Below the pieces are notes generated by a model. The model was given only the letters and a program-made list of their open reading frames with translations, searched no databases and had not been told where the DNA came from. This document shows positions 25,449 to 35,076 of a stretch of DNA of 64,000 bases, piece after piece (the first letter of the stretch is position 1; every line of letters starts with the position of its first letter). Source of the stretch: Gaiellasilicea sp963763755 (GTDB lineage: Bacteria > Actinomycetota > Thermoleophilia > Gaiellales > Gaiellaceae). Position numbers and translations under genes: made by a program. The DNA lies in the NCBI GenBank assembly GCA_963763755.1, contig CAVXQE010000012.1, positions 806,001-870,000 on the forward strand. The letters run 5' to 3'.

Positions 25449-28400
25449 TCAGCGATCGATGCGGCGACGCTGGTGCGTGACCTTGGCGATCTGCGGCTCG
25501 GCGACGCCGTCGGTCTCGAGCGAGACCGCGAGCACCTCGCGCTTGATCCACTCCGCGTGCAGGTCGATCAGGTCGGCGTCCGCCTGCGGCAGCGTCACGG
25601 TGATCCGGTCCGTCAGCTCGAGCCCCTGCTCCTTGCGCATCCCGTTCAGGGTGTGAATCAGGTCGTAGACACGCCCCTCGAGCTCGAGCTCTGCGTCGAG
25701 GGTCGTGTCGAGCGCCACGGTGACACCTTCCTCCGAGGCGACGGCCCAGCCTTCCTTGCCGGAGCGCTCGACGAGGACCTCGTCCGGACCGAGGTCGTGG
25801 CCGAGAACGCGGAAGCCGCCGCCCTCGAGCTGCTCGAAGTCGCCCGCGGCGAGCGCAGCGCGCACCGCCCCGAGCTCCTTGCCGAGCCTCGGGCCGAGCG
25901 CCGGCAGGTGCGGCTTCACGTGCAGCTCGGTCGCCTCGACGGGACCGAACTCGACCTCCTTGACGCGCAGCTCCTCGCGCAGCTCGTCAGCGTGGGCCGC
26001 GGCGAGCGGTGCGCCCTCGACGACGAGGCGCCGCAACGGCTGCCGCAGCTTCAACTGCGAGGCCGCTCGCACCTGATGGCCGAGACCGACGACGCGCCGC
26101 ACCTCCGCGACCTCCTCGAGCAGGTGCTCGTCGGGCAGCGGCGCGTCGGGCCAGCCGGCAAGGTGGACCGACGTGCGGTGGCTTCCCCTCGACATCGCGA
26201 ACGAGGATCTGCCAGAGATGCTCGGTGAGGAACGGCATCACCGGCGCGACGACCCGCAGGGACTGCACGAGCGCCAGCCAGAGCACGTGGAGCGCGACGC
26301 GATCGCCTTCCCAGAAGCGCCGCCGCGAGCGGCGGATGTACCAGTTGCAGAGATCGTCGACGAACGCCTCGAAGGCGCGGATGACGTCGACGGTCAAGTA
26401 CGCCTCGTAGCCGGCGGTCGCCTCGCGGACGAACGCGTGCGTCCGGTCGAGAAGCCAGCGGTCGAGCGGCCGCAGGTCGCTCTGCTTCGGCAGCTCGTCC
26501 CACGTCGGCCGGAAGACCTCGATGTTCGCGTAGTCGACGAAGAACTTGACCGAGTTCCAGAGCGTCAGCAGCTTGCGCTGGATCTCGCGCCCGGGCCCGA
26601 AGCCGAAGAGGAGGTTCTGGTTGGGCGGCTGCGCGCAGTACTGCCACCGCATCACGTCGGCGCCCATGCGCTCGAACGCCTCCTCGGCCTCGATCATGTT
26701 CCCCCACGAGCCGTGCATCTCGCGGCCGGTCTCGTCGAGCATCTTCTCGTAGCCGAGCACCTTCCGGTACGGCGCCCGCCCGGTCAGGACGACCGACATG
26801 AAGTGCTGCGAGTAGAACCAGAGCCGGATCTGCTCGCGCATCTCCGAGACCCAGTCGGCCGGGAACCACTGCTCCCAGTAGTCGTGGTCGGGTAGGTCGG
26901 CCTTCGTCAGGCCCTTTGCTGCCCCGGTCGCGTACCCCTCGGCGACGTACTCCGGGTTCTCCCAGCCGAGCGTCGAGAAGGGGACGATGCCGGCGTCGAG
27001 CCAGACGTCGCCGACCTCGAGGATCCGGCGGACCTCCTCGCCGCATTGCTCGCAGGTGATCGGCACGTCGTCGATCCAGGGGCGCCGCAGCTCCTCGAGC
27101 TGCTCGAGGCCACCGGTGGCGCGCTCGTCGAGCTCGGCCTTCGATCCGATCACGTTCAGGTGGCCGCACTCGCACGGGTAGAAGGGCAGCGGCAGGCCGT
27201 AGTAGCGGCGCCGGGAGATGTTCCAGTCGCCCATGTTGCGAAGCCAGTCGTCCATGCGCTTGCCCATGTAGGCGGGCGTCCACTCGACATCCTCGTTCGC
27301 GCTCAGCAGCTGCGGGCGAAGCTCGTCGACCGCGATGAACCAGTCGTCGGAGAGCCGGAAGATCAGCGGCGTGTCGCAGCGCCAGCAGTGCGGGTAGGCG
27401 TGCTCGTAGAGCCCCGCCTCGACGAGGCAGCCTCGCTCGCCGAGGAAGCCGATGATCTGGTCCGCGGACTCGACGGTCGAGAGCCCGTGCAGCCAGCCGT
27501 AGTCGTCGTAGAAGCGGCCTGCCTCGTCGACCGGCGTGAGCACGTCGAGCCCGTGCACTTTCGAGAGCTCGAAGTCCTCGCCGCCGCAGCCGGGTGCGAT
27601 GTGGACGATGCCGGTGCCCTGGTCGAGCGTGACCTCGTCCCACGGGATCACGCGGTGCTCGACCTGGCCACCAGGCCCGAGCTCGTCGAAGGGGCCCTGG
27701 TAGCGCCAGCCGACGAGCTCCTCGCCCCGCTTCCGCTCGACGAACGCCTCGTCCGGATAGCGCGCCGACGGCGACCCACTCGCCGTTCTCGCGCCGCCCG
27801 TACTCGGCGTCCGGCTTCACCGCCGCCGCGACGTTGGCGGGCAGCGTCCACGGCGTCGTCGTCCAGATCACGAGCGACTCGTGCGGGCGGTCGAGGAGCG
27901 GGAAGCGGACGAACAGCGAGGGGTCGGCGCGATCCTGATAGACGCCCGACTGCGAGAGCTCGTGCTGCGAGAGCGAGGTGCCGCAGCGAGGGCACCACTC
28001 GGTCGAGCGGTGGCCCATGTAGAGCCAGCCGTGCTCGTGCACGCGCTTCAGCATCCGCCAGACGTACTCGATGTTCGTGTCGCTGAACGTGAAGTAGTCG
28101 TTGCCCCAGTCCATCCACTGGCCGAGGCGGATCGACCCTCGCGTGAGGTCGGCCGACGACTGGACGACGACGTCGCGGCAGCGGCGCGCGAACTCGGCGA
28201 GCCCGTACTCCTCGATCTCGCGCTTCGAGTTCAGGCCCAGCTGACGCTCGACGCCGACCTCGATCCAGAGGCCCTGGCAGTCGAAGCCGTTCTGGTAGCG
28301 CTGATGGTGGCCGCGCAGCGCCTTGTAGCGCTGGAAGACGTCCTTCAGCGTGCGCCCCCACGCCGTGTGGACGCCGGAGCTTCTGTTCGCCGTCACCGGC

Positions 28401-28537
28401 CCGTCGATGAAGCTGAACGTCGGCCCGCGCCGATTCAGCTCGCGCAGCCGTTCGAACGTCTGCTCGCGCTCCCAGAGCTCGAGGATCTCGAGCTCGAGCG
28501 CGGGATGGTCGGGCTTGTCCGGCAGGGGTGCGAACAT
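25449..28537 (-). CDS. ileS: Isoleucine--tRNA ligase, variant with non-canonical HIGH and KMSKS (two frame changes)
   Basis: Class I synthetase charging tRNA-Ile, about 1030 residues. The N-terminus has FIDGPVTANRSSGVHTAWGR, aligned with the HIGH region of the IleRS subgroup that reads ANNPMGVHHAWG. It continues YQNGFDCQGLWIEVGVERQ. The editing and catalytic core is in a second frame (CDTPLIFRLSDDWFIAVDEL, CEQCGEEVRRILEVGD), and the KMSKS-equivalent reads GREMHGSWGN. The C-terminal anticodon-binding domain is in a third frame from about 26180. Frame changes lie near 27770 and 26180. ATG 28537. It is divergent from thioredoxin. Confidence 0.93.
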
Positions 28538-28630
28538 CCGCCGATTCTAGGGAACAGTCCGCCAGGCTCTGTCGTTTTCAATAGGTGAGCGCGGGGAACC
28601 GCCTCCTAACAAGCGAAAGGAACCACCGAA

Positions 28631-28951
28631 ATGACAACTGCAGTCAAGGAAGACACGTTCACGCAGGAAGTTCTCGAGAGCGAGACGCCGGTGATCGTGG
28701 ACTTCTGGGCCGAGTGGTGCGGCCCATGCCACGCCGTCGCGCCGGTGCTCGACAGGATCGTCGAGGAGCGCAACGGCGAGGTGAAGCTCGTGAAGGTCAA
28801 CATCGACGAGGAGCGCGCGCTCGCCGAGCGCTACGGGATCGTCTCGATTCCGACGATGGTCCTCTTCAAGGGCGGCGAGCCGGCCGCCACCGCGATCGGC
28901 GCGCAGCCCAAGGGCGCACTCGAGCGCTCGCTCGGTCTCACGACCGAATAG
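28631..28951 (+). CDS. trxA: Thioredoxin
   Basis: 106-residue thiol-disulfide oxidoreductase. The active site is WAEWCGPCHAVAP (C-G-P-C), the cis-Pro is in GIVSIPTMVLFKGG, and VNIDEERALAERYGI precedes it. AAAGGA lies 10 nt before the ATG. It is a plausible electron donor for arsC and for the redoxin at 37537. No frameshift. Confidence 0.97.
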   Translation: MTTAVKEDTFTQEVLESETPVIVDFWAEWCGPCHAVAPVLDRIVEERNGEVKLVKVNIDEERALAERYGIVSIPTMVLFKGGEPAATAIGAQPKGALERSLGLTTE

Positions 28952-28986
28952 CTACTTCTCGGCGGCTTCACTCTTCTGGTTTCGGG

Positions 28987-29013
28987 ACCGGCGACACCGC
29001 ATGGTGCGCCGGT
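28987..29013 (+). terminator. Hairpin after trxA
   Basis: Arms accggcgacacc and ggtgcgccggt pair over 11 bp with one bulged A and the 4-nt loop gcat. It begins 35 nt after the thioredoxin stop. No T-run follows, but the stability and position fit a transcript end. Confidence 0.45.
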
Positions 29014-29082
29014 TCCTCGACCAGGCTCAGCGCGCGAAGCCGCGTAGAGAGGCTCGAGTTTCACTTACGCCGGGAGTTTCCT

Positions 29083-29110
29083 CGCCGGCGCGGCCGCAAA
29101 CGCGCCGGCG
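29083..29110. terminator. Second hairpin between trxA and the convergent small gene
   Basis: Perfect 10-bp arms cgccggcgcg and cgcgccggcg with the 8-nt loop gccgcaaa. It lies 25 bp from the stop of the convergent gene at 29136, so it could end transcripts from both sides. Confidence 0.45.
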
Positions 29111-29135
29111 GGGACCCGCCGGGCGGTGGACGTTG

Positions 29136-29282
29136 CTACTCGCCGGCTGTTTCGAGATAGCCGAGAAACGCTGCGTGCTTCGCCAACAGCGCCTCGATCT
29201 CGTTCAGGCCGACGGCCGCCCAATCCTCGACCCAGGTCTCGGAGAGGTCGTCCGCGATGTTATGGAGGCCGCGCTCGCTCAT
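29136..29282 (-). CDS. Small unannotated protein, 48 residues or a little longer
   Basis: From ATG 29282 the frame reads MSERGLHNIADDLSETWVED and then WAAVGLNEIEALLAKHAAFL, ending GYLETAGE with TAG at 29136-29138. The composition is that of a real acidic helical protein. The same frame upstream (EALYPDADHFDQ) also looks coding, so the true start may be further up, hidden by a frame change or a rare start codon. No family recognised. It is convergent with trxA and divergent from the lipid kinase. Confidence 0.5.
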   Translation of the reverse strand: MSERGLHNIADDLSETWVEDWAAVGLNEIEALLAKHAAFLGYLETAGE

Positions 29283-29362
29283 CTGGTCGAAATGATCGGC
29301 GTCTGGGTACAGGGCTTCATGGGCCGAGTGGCCTATCTTCCGGGTCGACAGGGCCTCACTCG

Positions 29363-30166
29363 ATGCAGCGATTCCTCATCGTCAATCCGCGCTCAGGCAC
29401 GGGCTCTCCCAGCGCGGAAGAGCTCCGCGACGCTGCTCGGGAGCGCGGGATCGACGTGCACTTCCTCGAGGAGGGGGACGACTTGCCCGAGGTCGCGCGG
29501 CGCGCAAACGCTGACGTGCTGGGGATGGCGGGCGGGGACGGCTCGCTCGGGGCGGTCGCCGGCGTCGCGATCGAGCAGGACATTCCGTTCGTCTGCATCC
29601 CGTTCGGGACCCGCAACCACTTCGCCCGGGACATCGGCCTCGACCGCACGGACCCGATCGGCGCACTCGCGGCGTTCGACGGCGAAGAACGGCGGGTCGA
29701 CGTCGGCCGGGCGGGAGACTGCCTCTTCCTGAACAACGTCTCGCTCGGTCTCTACGCCCGGCTCGTGCACCGGCGCGAGCACCACCGGCGGCGTCGCGAG
29801 GCTCTCGCCCGCCTGCGCGCACTCGCACTGACCGTGAAGGACCGTCGCCGCCGGCAGCGCTTCACGATCGACGGCGAGCCGGTGCGTGCCCGACTCGTCC
29901 TCGTCGCGAACAACGCCTACAGCCTCGACCTGCTCTCGCTCGGCGAGCGTGAGCGGCTCGACGAGGGGATCCTCCACCTGTACATCCCGCACGGGTTCCG
30001 GCGCATCACCTGGGAGGAACGGAGCTGCACCGAGCTCGAGATCGGCTCGCCTCTCCCCCGGCTCAGGGCCGCGGTCGACGGCGAGCCGATGGAGCTCGAA
30101 GGGCCGATTCGGTTCCGGATCGAGCCGGGTGCGTTACGGCTGCTGCTGCCGCGCGCGCCAGAGTGA
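29363..30166 (+). CDS. Diacylglycerol/lipid kinase family protein
   Basis: 267-residue member of the DAGK catalytic family (YegS/BmrU/DgkB-like), which phosphorylates lipids or long-chain bases with ATP. Motifs: FLIVNPRSGTG at the N-terminus, ADVLGMAGGDGSLGAVAGVA with the GGDG nucleotide loop, and FVCIPFGTRNHFARDIGL with the conserved GTxN. The C-terminal domain contains FTIDGEPVRARLVLVANNAY. It acts at the membrane face. Its end overlaps the convergent Nudix gene by 33 nt. Confidence 0.9.
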   Translation: MQRFLIVNPRSGTGSPSAEELRDAARERGIDVHFLEEGDDLPEVARRANADVLGMAGGDGSLGAVAGVAIEQDIPFVCIPFGTRNHFARDIGLDRTDPIGALAAFDGEERRVDVGRAGDCLFLNNVSLGLYARLVHRREHHRRRREALARLRALALTVKDRRRRQRFTIDGEPVRARLVLVANNAYSLDLLSLGERERLDEGILHLYIPHGFRRITWEERSCTELEIGSPLPRLRAAVDGEPMELEGPIRFRIEPGALRLLLPRAPE

Positions 30167-30642
30167 GAGGATCTCGACGTAGGTCTCGAACGCCAGCTCG
30201 TCTCGCGCCCGGGAAGCTCGTCCGGCCCGAACCAGCGCAGCTCGATCAGGTCGTCTCCCGCGCGCTCCTCGCCGCCCGCGGGGCGCGCCAGCCACGTGAG
30301 CGACAGCACGCTGCGCTGGTCGTACGGCTGCATCCAGAGGCCGAGGAACTCGGTCGGCTCGATCTCGAGCCCGGTTTCCTCGCGCAACTCGCGCCGGAGC
30401 GCGTCGAGCGGATGCTCGAACTCCTCGACGAAGCCGCCGGGGAGGTCCCAGAGGCCGGCACCGGGATCGTCTCGCCGGCGCCCGAGCAGGACGCTGCCGT
30501 CGCGCTCGATCAGCGCCTGCGAGCCGGGAATCGGGTTCGCGTAGACCGGCGTGCCGCACTGCTCGCACTCGGCCCGTCCGCGCTCGTGCCGGAGCGGCCC
30601 GGAGCAGAGAGGGCAGAAACGCCAGCCGTCGAGGATCCCCAC
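30134..30642 (-). CDS. Zinc-ribbon Nudix hydrolase (one frame change)
   Basis: Nudix pyrophosphohydrolase with an N-terminal zinc ribbon (FCPLCSGPLRHERGRAECEQ plus a later CG), as in NudC-type proteins. The Nudix box is GGFVEEFEHPLDALRRELRE followed by ETGLEIEPTE. Conserved text shifts frame near 30213, where one G appears missing from a G-run; the tail ARDELAFETYVEILSLWRAR then ends at 30134. GTG 30642 is used so the gene does not overlap the divergent start at 30660. Substrate unknown, possibly NAD-type or nucleotide sugars. Confidence 0.85.
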
Positions 30643-30659
30643 CGGGCTACGGTATCCCG

Positions 30660-31034
30660 GTGAGTCCACGACACGTTCCTGCCACCGTCCACGAGCTGAC
30701 CCGCGTCGAGCTCCTCTCCGGGCTGCCCGGCGAGCTTCTCGCGCAGCTCGCGGGCCGGCTCCAGCGCGAGGAGGTCTTGCCCGGATCGACGGTCGTCCGC
30801 CAGGGCGAGCCGGGCGACCGCTTCTACATCGTGCTCTCCGGGATGCTGAACGTGACGCAGGAGGAGCGCGGAGAGCGGAGGCTGCTGCGGCCCGGCGACT
30901 CCTTCGGCGAGGTCGCGCTCGCGATGGGGATCCCGCGAACGGCCTCCGTGCGGGCGATCACGCCCGCAGTCGTCGCCAGCTGCGACCAGGAGACCTTCGA
31001 CGAGCTGCTCCGACCCATCTTCGTCGATGAGTGA
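30660..31034 (+). CDS. Single-domain cyclic-nucleotide-binding protein
   Basis: A 124-residue cNMP-binding fold without effector domain. The N-terminal helix is RVELLSGLPGELLAQLAGRL. The beta-roll contains VLPGSTVVRQGEPGDRFYIV, and the phosphate-binding cassette is DSFGEVALAMGIPRTASVRA. The FGEVAL and PRTASV core matches cAMP-binding proteins. It may be a stand-alone sensor. Its stop overlaps the next start by 8 nt (ATGAGTGA), so it is co-translated with the hydrolase. Confidence 0.85.
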   Translation: MSPRHVPATVHELTRVELLSGLPGELLAQLAGRLQREEVLPGSTVVRQGEPGDRFYIVLSGMLNVTQEERGERRLLRPGDSFGEVALAMGIPRTASVRAITPAVVASCDQETFDELLRPIFVDE

Positions 31035-31745
31035 CGTCCTGCTCCTCCACGCGGGGATCGCGGACCGCCGGATGTGGGAGCCGCAGGTCGAGGCGCTCGA
31101 GGCCGCCGGCCACCGCCCGCTCGCATCCGACCTGCCCGGCTTCGGCGACGCACCGCTGGAGCCCGGGAACGATCGACGTACGTCGACCATGCGGCCTCGC
31201 TTCTCGCTGCGCCGGCGGCTGTCGTCGGCTGCTCCTTCGGCGGCCGGATTGCGATCGAGCTCGCGGCGGCTCGGCCCGATCTCGTCGACCGGCTCGTCCT
31301 GATCGGCGCGGGCCTCGGGTCCTGGAGCTGGTCGGAATCGGCGCAGGCCGGCTTTGCGGAGGAAGAGGAGGCGATCGAGCGCGGCGAGCTCGCGGCCGCC
31401 GCCGCACAGCAGGCGCGGATGTGGCTCGCGGCCGACGCTGCGCCCGAGGTGCGCGAGCTGACCGAAGCGATGACGCTTCGCTCCTACGAGCAGCAGCTGC
31501 CCGTGGAGGGTCAGGTGAAGGCGGTCTGGCCGGAGATCTCGGCCGAGACGCGGCTCGGAGAGATCGGCGCACCCACGCTCGTCGTCGTCGGCACCGAGGA
31601 TCTCGAGGACATCAAGTCGATGGCGGAGAAGCTCGCCGCAGAGATCCCCGGCGCACGCCTGGAGACGATCGAGGGCGCCGGCCACCTGCCGAGCCTCGAG
31701 CGGCCGGCCGAGCTCAACGCGTTGCTGCTCGAGTTCCTTCGCTGA
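31027..31745 (+). CDS. Alpha/beta hydrolase (one frame change)
   Basis: Serine hydrolase of the alpha/beta fold. The N-terminal VLLLHAGIADRRMWEPQVEA is the oxyanion-hole strand. The nucleophile elbow is AAVVGCSFGGRIAIEL. The late Asp lies in APTLVVVGTEDLEDIKSMAE and the His in IEGAGHLPSLERPAELNALL. A frame change near 31168 separates the first 48 residues from the rest. Substrate unknown. Coupled to the upstream cNMP-domain gene; overlaps the convergent beta-lactamase-family gene by 32 nt. Confidence 0.87.
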
Positions 31746-32545
31746 GCACGGCGTCCGAGAGCGCGGGCCATGCTTCTGCAGCCCAGGGTCCAAACGACAC
31801 GTCCGCCAGCGCGGCGCTGACGAGCTGCCGCTCCGGGTCGATCCAGAGAAACGTCGCGCTCCCAGGCTTGGAGCCGAAGTGGCCGTACGTGCGGGGCGAG
31901 TTCAGCGAGCCGGTCCAGTGCGGCGACTTGCCGTCGCGAAGCTCGAAGCCGAGCCCCCAGTCGTTCGGGCTCTGGCGGCCGAAGCCGGGAAGCACTCCCT
32001 CCAGGCCCGCGAACTGCACCGAGGTCGCTTCGGCGAGCGTCTCGGGCGCGATCAGCGTCGGCGCCAGGGCTTCGCGGCCGAACCGGAGCATGTCCCGGAG
32101 GCTTCCGACCATCCCGCCGGCCGCGTCACCCTCGAGGGTCGCGTCGAGGCCGAGCGGCGAGAGAACCGCCTCGTGCAGATACGTCGGGAACGGAATCTCC
32201 GTGCGCGCCCCGAGATGCTCCGCAAGCACGACGTAGCCGGTGTTGGAGTAGATGCGGCGCTCGCCGGGCCTGGCGAGCGGCTTCGGCGAATCCCACGCGA
32301 GGCCTGAGGCATGAGCGAGCAGATGCCTCACCGTCGATCCTTCGGGACCGGCCGGTTCGTCGAGGTCGACCGCGCCCTCCTCGGCCGCGATCAAGTGCCG
32401 CGTAGGCGGCGAGAAGCTTGGTCACGGAGCCCCAGCCGAACCGGTGCTCGACGGCGCCGTGCTCGGCCGAGACGCCGCCGGCAGTCGCCACGCCGGCGGC
32501 GGCGTGAGCTGCGGGCCACGACTCGATCTGGCGAAGCGCCTCCAA
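31714..32545 (-). CDS. Beta-lactamase-family serine hydrolase (one frame change)
   Basis: Class C beta-lactamase/esterase-like protein. The nucleophile motif S-x-x-K is FGWGSVTKLLAAY and the Y-x-N motif is RIYSNTGYVVL. The HLLAHASGLAWDS segment and the C-terminal YGHFGSKPGSATFLWIDPE stretch, with its HFG equivalent of KTG, complete the pattern. There is no signal peptide, so an intracellular esterase or peptidase role is more likely than antibiotic resistance. The frame changes near 32395. TTG 32545 is the best start given the divergent gene at 32565. Confidence 0.82.
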
Positions 32546-32564
32546 GGCGCGCGATACTAGCCGC

Positions 32565-32948
32565 GTGGAGCGCCGCCTCATCCCGGGGCACTCGCCGATG
32601 GAGCCGGTCTTCGGCTTCTCGCGCGCGGTCGTCTCGGGCCGAAATGTCCATGTCGCCGGGACCGCCCCGATCCCGAGCGACGGTGATCCGCCGGACGGCG
32701 CCTACGACCAGATGCGCCTCTGCCTCGAGATCGTGGGTGAGGCACTGGGACGGGCGGGCGCCGGATTCGAGGACGTGGTTCGGACACGGATGTTCATCGT
32801 CCACGCCGAGGACTGGCCGGAGGTCGCCCGCGCGCACGGCGAGGTCTTCGCCGACATCCGGCCGGCGTCGACGGCGATCGTCATCAAGGCCTTGCTCGAC
32901 ACGCGCTGGCGCGTCGAGGTCGAGGCGGATGCGGTGCTGCCCGGATGA
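32565..32948 (+). CDS. RidA/YjgF-family deaminase
   Basis: 127-residue RidA-like protein that hydrolyses reactive enamine/imine intermediates. The FSRAVVSGRNVHVAGTAPIP start, DQMRLCLEIVGEALGRAGAG helix, DVVRTRMFIV strand with the ligand-binding Arg, and ASTAIVIKALLDTRWRVEVE end are typical. Its stop overlaps the start of the next gene as ATGA. Confidence 0.9.
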   Translation: MERRLIPGHSPMEPVFGFSRAVVSGRNVHVAGTAPIPSDGDPPDGAYDQMRLCLEIVGEALGRAGAGFEDVVRTRMFIVHAEDWPEVARAHGEVFADIRPASTAIVIKALLDTRWRVEVEADAVLPG

Positions 32949-34143
32949 AGCAGATCTATCCGAACTCGATCACCGGGACGGACGTCGCCCAGGGCGGCAG
33001 CGTGCTCGACCACAAGTTCGGTGAGTCCGACCCGTACACGCTCGGTGTCGAGGAGGAGTACATGCTCCTGGACGGCGAGACCTTCGATCTCGTCCAGCAC
33101 ATCGACACCGTCCTGCAGGACATCTCCGGACACGAGCTCGAGCCGCGGATCAATGCCGAGCTGATGCAGTCCGTGCTCGAGATCGCGACGCCCGTCTGCA
33201 GGAACGCCGGCGACGTCCAGCGCGAGCTGATGAAGCTGCGCGTCGTACGTGAGCCAGGTCGGGCGCGAGAAGGGGATGCGCGTCGGCTCTGCGGGCACGC
33301 ATCCGTTCAGCCTCTTCGAGCGCCAGCGGATCACGGCGCGCGACCGCTACCGCAACCTGGTCGACCAGCTCCAGTACATCGCCCGCCGCGAGCTGATCTT
33401 CGGGATGCACGTGCACGTCGCCGTCGACGATCCCGAGAAGGCGATCCAGGTCGTGAACGGCCTCCTCCCCCAGCTCGCGCCGCTGCTCGCTCTCTCCGCC
33501 TCGTCGCCGTTCTGGCGCGGCGAGCCGACAGGTCTCGCTTCGAGCCGGCAGATGGTCTTCGCCGCGTTCCCGCGCTCGGGCCCGCCGCCCCGGTTCCGCG
33601 ACTACGCCGACTACGCCGAGGTGGTCGGGCCAGCTCGAGCGCACCGGCTGCATCGCGGACTACACCCACATCTGGTGGGACATCCGGCTGCACCCGCGGC
33701 TCGGGACGGTCGAGATCCGGATCTGCGACGCGATCACGCGCGTCGAGGACGCGGTCGCGCTCGCCGCGTACTGCCAGGCGCTCGTCAAGCAGCTCTCGGA
33801 GCAGTACGACAGCGGCGAGCAGATCCCGTCGTACCACCGGATCCTGACGACCGAGAACAAGTGGCTCGCGGCGCGCTACGGGCTCGAGGCGCCGGTGATG
33901 GACCTGGCCACCGGCGCGCGGAACCGGATTCCGGTCGCGCAGCTGATTCGCCGGACGCTGAAGGAGATCGCGCCGCACGCCCGCGAGCTCGGCTCCGAGC
34001 GAGAGCTCGAGGGGATCGGCGAGATCCTCTCGCGCGGGAACGGCTCCGATCGCCAGCTGCGCGTCTTCAACGCCAACCGCGACATCGCGGAGGTCGTCGA
34101 GGAGATCGCGAAGGCGACCGAAGCCGATCCCTCCGCGCTCTAG
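32945..34143 (+). CDS. Carboxylate-amine ligase, GCS2 (YbdK) family (two frame changes)
   Basis: Glutamate--cysteine-ligase type 2 protein, which joins an amino acid to the gamma-carboxyl of glutamate with ATP. Motifs: YTLGVEEEYMLLDGETFDLV near residue 31, ELEPRINAELMQSVLEIATP, then in a second frame MRVGSAGTHPFSLFERQRIT and FGMHVHVAVDD, and in the third stage IWWDIRLHPRLGTVEIRICD. Frame changes near 33245 and 33630. Start ATG 32945 overlaps the RidA stop. Actinobacterial members may make a thiol or a gamma-glutamyl amine; the substrate is not fixed. It could supply ggt-type substrates. Confidence 0.9.
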
Positions 34144-34983
34144 CTACGGCTTCGCGAAGGCCGTCACCTTGAAGGTGGTGGTGTCGACGACCGCGAGCCG
34201 GTTCCCGCCGCGGCTTCGCCAGCTCGAGCGAGCGGCCGCCGTCCGCGAGCGACAGGCGCACCGCCGAGAAGCGCTGCAGGCTCGAGCGCCACGGCAGGTC
34301 GACGCAGAACGCGCGCCGCTTGGCAGTGTCGAGTGCGTGGACGAACCCGGTCCCGTTCGGCTTCGCGTAGAGCGTGTACGCCCAGGCGCCGTTCGCAGCT
34401 CCGCGTGCGCGCCCAGGGCGAGCCGTTCATCTGCTCGTCCGGCTCGCGCCGGTCGATGATCGCGCCTCCAACCGGCTTCCCGGTGACGAGGCTGACCGCG
34501 CGGACGTTGTAGCGCGCGTTCGCTTCGGTGCCGAGGTACTGGGTCGCGTAGAGCGTCCGGCCGTTCGGCGAGAGGGCGTCGTAGGCCCAGAGGCCGGGAA
34601 GCGTGATGGCCTTCTTCAGCCGGAGGGTCGCGGTGCTGAGGACGGCGAAGCGCGTCCGACTCTGGTCGACTCCGAGGTCGGCGAGCACGAGCGTCTTGCC
34701 GTCGTTGGAGATCCCTTCGGCCGTACCGTCGAACGCGACGAGCGGAATCCCGTAGCGCGCCGCGGATCGTCGCGTAGCGGAGCACGCGCCCGTCGCTCGT
34801 GCGCACTGCGGCGACGGTCGTCGTCTTCGCGGCAGGCAGGGCGACGTAGCGAACGGCGCTCGACGCGTCCACGGTCCCGTCCCAGCCGACCGAGACCCCC
34901 GGCGCAGGGCCGCCCTTGGCGGCGACGGCGTTGCCCGCCACGAGCGCGAACGGGATGAGAGCGAGTGCGATCAGCCTGAGCAT
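34144..34983 (-). CDS. Secreted beta-propeller-like protein (frame changes)
   Basis: Signal peptide MLRLIALALIPFALVAGNAV after a strong AAGGAGG. The mature part has short repeated blade-like strands such as GVSNDGKTLVLADLG, WAYDALSPNGRTLYATQYLG and RYNVRAVSLVTGKPVGGAII. It ends NRLAVVDTTTFKVTAF. Conserved text leaves frame near 34760, 34400 and 34210. This is a YncE-like propeller of unknown role, divergent from another propeller at 35077. Confidence 0.65.
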   Translation of the reverse strand: MLRLIALALIPFALVAGNAVAAKGGPAPGVSVGWDGTVDASSAVRYVALPAAKTTTVAAVRTSDGRVLRYATIRGALRDSARRVRRYGRRDLQRRQDARARRPRSRPESDALRRPQHRDPPAEEGHHASRPLGLRRPLAERPDALRDPVPRHRSERALQRPRGQPRHREAGWRRDHRPARAGRADERLALGAHAELRTAPGRTRSTRSRTGPGSSTHSTLPSGARSASTCRGARACSASRRCACRSRTAAARSSWRSRGGNRLAVVDTTTFKVTAFAKP

Positions 34984-35076
34984 TGTCGGCCTCCTTCGAA
35001 GGTGATATCCCCTCTACACCGCAGACGGCCTTCGAGGTCCCTGGACCCCGCGGCCCCACGCGGCCGTACTGGAGAC

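Noticed and set aside
31714..32545. Antibiotic-resistance beta-lactamase
   Set aside because: No signal peptide and an esterase-like HFG instead of KTG; family membership does not imply resistance.
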